From an uncultured Chloroflexaceae bacterium (GTDB taxonomy: Bacteria; Chloroflexota; Chloroflexia; Chloroflexales; Chloroflexaceae): a stretch of 5,807 nt of DNA. Position 1 is the first letter of the stretch. Each line of letters starts with the position of its first letter. Shown one piece after another: positions 5,365 to 5,807 of the stretch. Where the stretch lies: NCBI GenBank assembly GCA_937141995.1, contig CAKZQX010000676.1, positions 1 to 5,807 of the forward strand, read 5' to 3'. The notes under the pieces are model-generated. The model saw only the letters and a program-made list of their open reading frames with translations, was not told where the DNA came from and made no database searches. Both the position numbers and the translations under genes were made by a program.

Positions 5365-5807
5365 GTGGATTTACAACACTCCTCCACTCCCTCTTCGGAA
5401 CAGGCCGTGGTTCCCCCGGTGATTGCGGGTGAGCCGGCCGATACCCGACTTGCGTCTACCAGCGTTGTACGCCCCTGGTGGCGTACTGCGTGGGCGACCC
5501 GGATTGCGCTGATCTTGATTCTGTTCCTGGGTGCCTATTTCCGCACGCTGGGGTTAACCACCTGGGACGCAGGGACCGGGCAGCATCCCGATGAGCGGTT
5601 CTTTACCGATACCGCCTCACTGGTGCGGGTGCCGGCCGGCCCAAGCGAATATTTCGACTCGGCGCGTTCGCCGGGAAATCCGCGCAATGTCGGCAAAACC
5701 TTCTTTGTGTATGGCTCGTTTCCGATTGCCTTGACGCGACTGGTAGCAGTTACGCTCACGCCCAATGCCGCCATGTCGGAGACGATCCCCGATATTACCG
5801 GACCCAT
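5365..5807 (+). CDS. Multi-pass membrane glycosyltransferase-like protein (GT-C fold, GT39/ArnT-like), N-terminal part
   Basis: The frame is open from GTG at 5365 (CAGGA, 4 nt upstream) to the right edge: 147 codons, 3' end missing. A polar N-terminal tail (1-40, SSTPSSEQ...) leads into the first transmembrane helix (about 43-60, ATRIALILILFLGAYF). Next come GTGQHPDERFF (70-80), SEYFDSARSPGNPRN (94-108) and FFVYGSFPIALTRL (113-126), the last probably beginning helix 2. A first extracytoplasmic loop with an acidic DE pair after helix 1 is typical of GT-C lipid-linked sugar transferases (protein mannosyltransferase and ArnT types); HPDER followed by YFD and VYG is a pattern I recall from Chloroflexota proteins so annotated. 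The likely role is sugar transfer to an envelope polymer, protein or lipid. Asp76 and Glu77 are the catalytic candidates. Acceptor and donor are unknown, and a non-enzymatic membrane protein of this superfamily is possible. Confidence 0.75.
   Translation, partial: MDLQHSSTPSSEQAVVPPVIAGEPADTRLASTSVVRPWWRTAWATRIALILILFLGAYFRTLGLTTWDAGTGQHPDERFFTDTASLVRVPAGPSEYFDSARSPGNPRNVGKTFFVYGSFPIALTRLVAVTLTPNAAMSETIPDITGP

Noticed and set aside
5535..5807. Minus-strand 90-codon frame at the right edge
   Set aside because: Antisense shadow of the membrane glycosyltransferase-like gene, which has coherent motifs on the plus strand.

Overview
The window looks like a chromosomal segment of a filamentous anoxygenic phototroph of the phylum Chloroflexota, most likely Chloroflexus or a close relative. 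This is inferred from recognised protein types: the Mn/Fe superoxide dismutase, an ETG...GRIREYWEQNGGLAVFGYP module after a Pro/Gln linker, and an HPDERF...YFD...VYGSFP membrane protein of a kind common in that group. Moderately GC-rich genes and strong AGGAGG ribosome binding sites fit. No database was searched, so the genus is a judgement from memory.

Layout, left to right. (1) Positions 1-1951, minus strand: the first 650 codons of a secreted modular glycoside hydrolase that runs off the left edge. It has a signal peptide, a clan GH-A catalytic domain, a beta-sandwich region like a carbohydrate-binding module, a small beta domain, a (QP)9 linker and the start of a C-terminal repeat module. 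(2) 1952-2512: a non-coding, partly AT-rich divergent intergenic region with two dyads and a weak promoter candidate. (3) 2513-3283, plus strand: a probable lipoprotein of the cyclase (kynurenine formamidase-like) family whose usual metal-binding histidines appear to be replaced. (4) A perfect 20-bp stem terminator at 3311-3355 separates it from the convergent superoxide dismutase gene. (5) 3380-3994, minus: Mn-type superoxide dismutase. (6) 3995-4351: regulatory spacer with a perfect 18-bp dyad. (7) 4352-4996, minus: a winged-helix regulator with a C-terminal cysteine cluster resembling SufR and related Fe-S sensing regulators. (8) 4997-5364: divergent promoter region with two good sigma-70-type promoters facing away from each other. 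(9) 5365-5807, plus: N-terminus of a multi-pass GT-C type membrane glycosyltransferase-like protein that runs off the right edge.

Functional reading: the regulator lies immediately upstream of the superoxide dismutase on the same strand. If it senses an Fe-S cluster or redox state, as its cysteines suggest, the pair would form a small oxidative-stress unit; this is inference. The hydrolase and the glycosyltransferase-like protein are both envelope or extracellular carbohydrate genes, but nothing links them directly. No tRNA, rRNA, CRISPR array, insertion sequence or phage gene is evident. The best candidates for something undescribed are the metal-site-depleted cyclase lipoprotein and the pairing of the cysteine regulator, the dyad and the superoxide dismutase gene.
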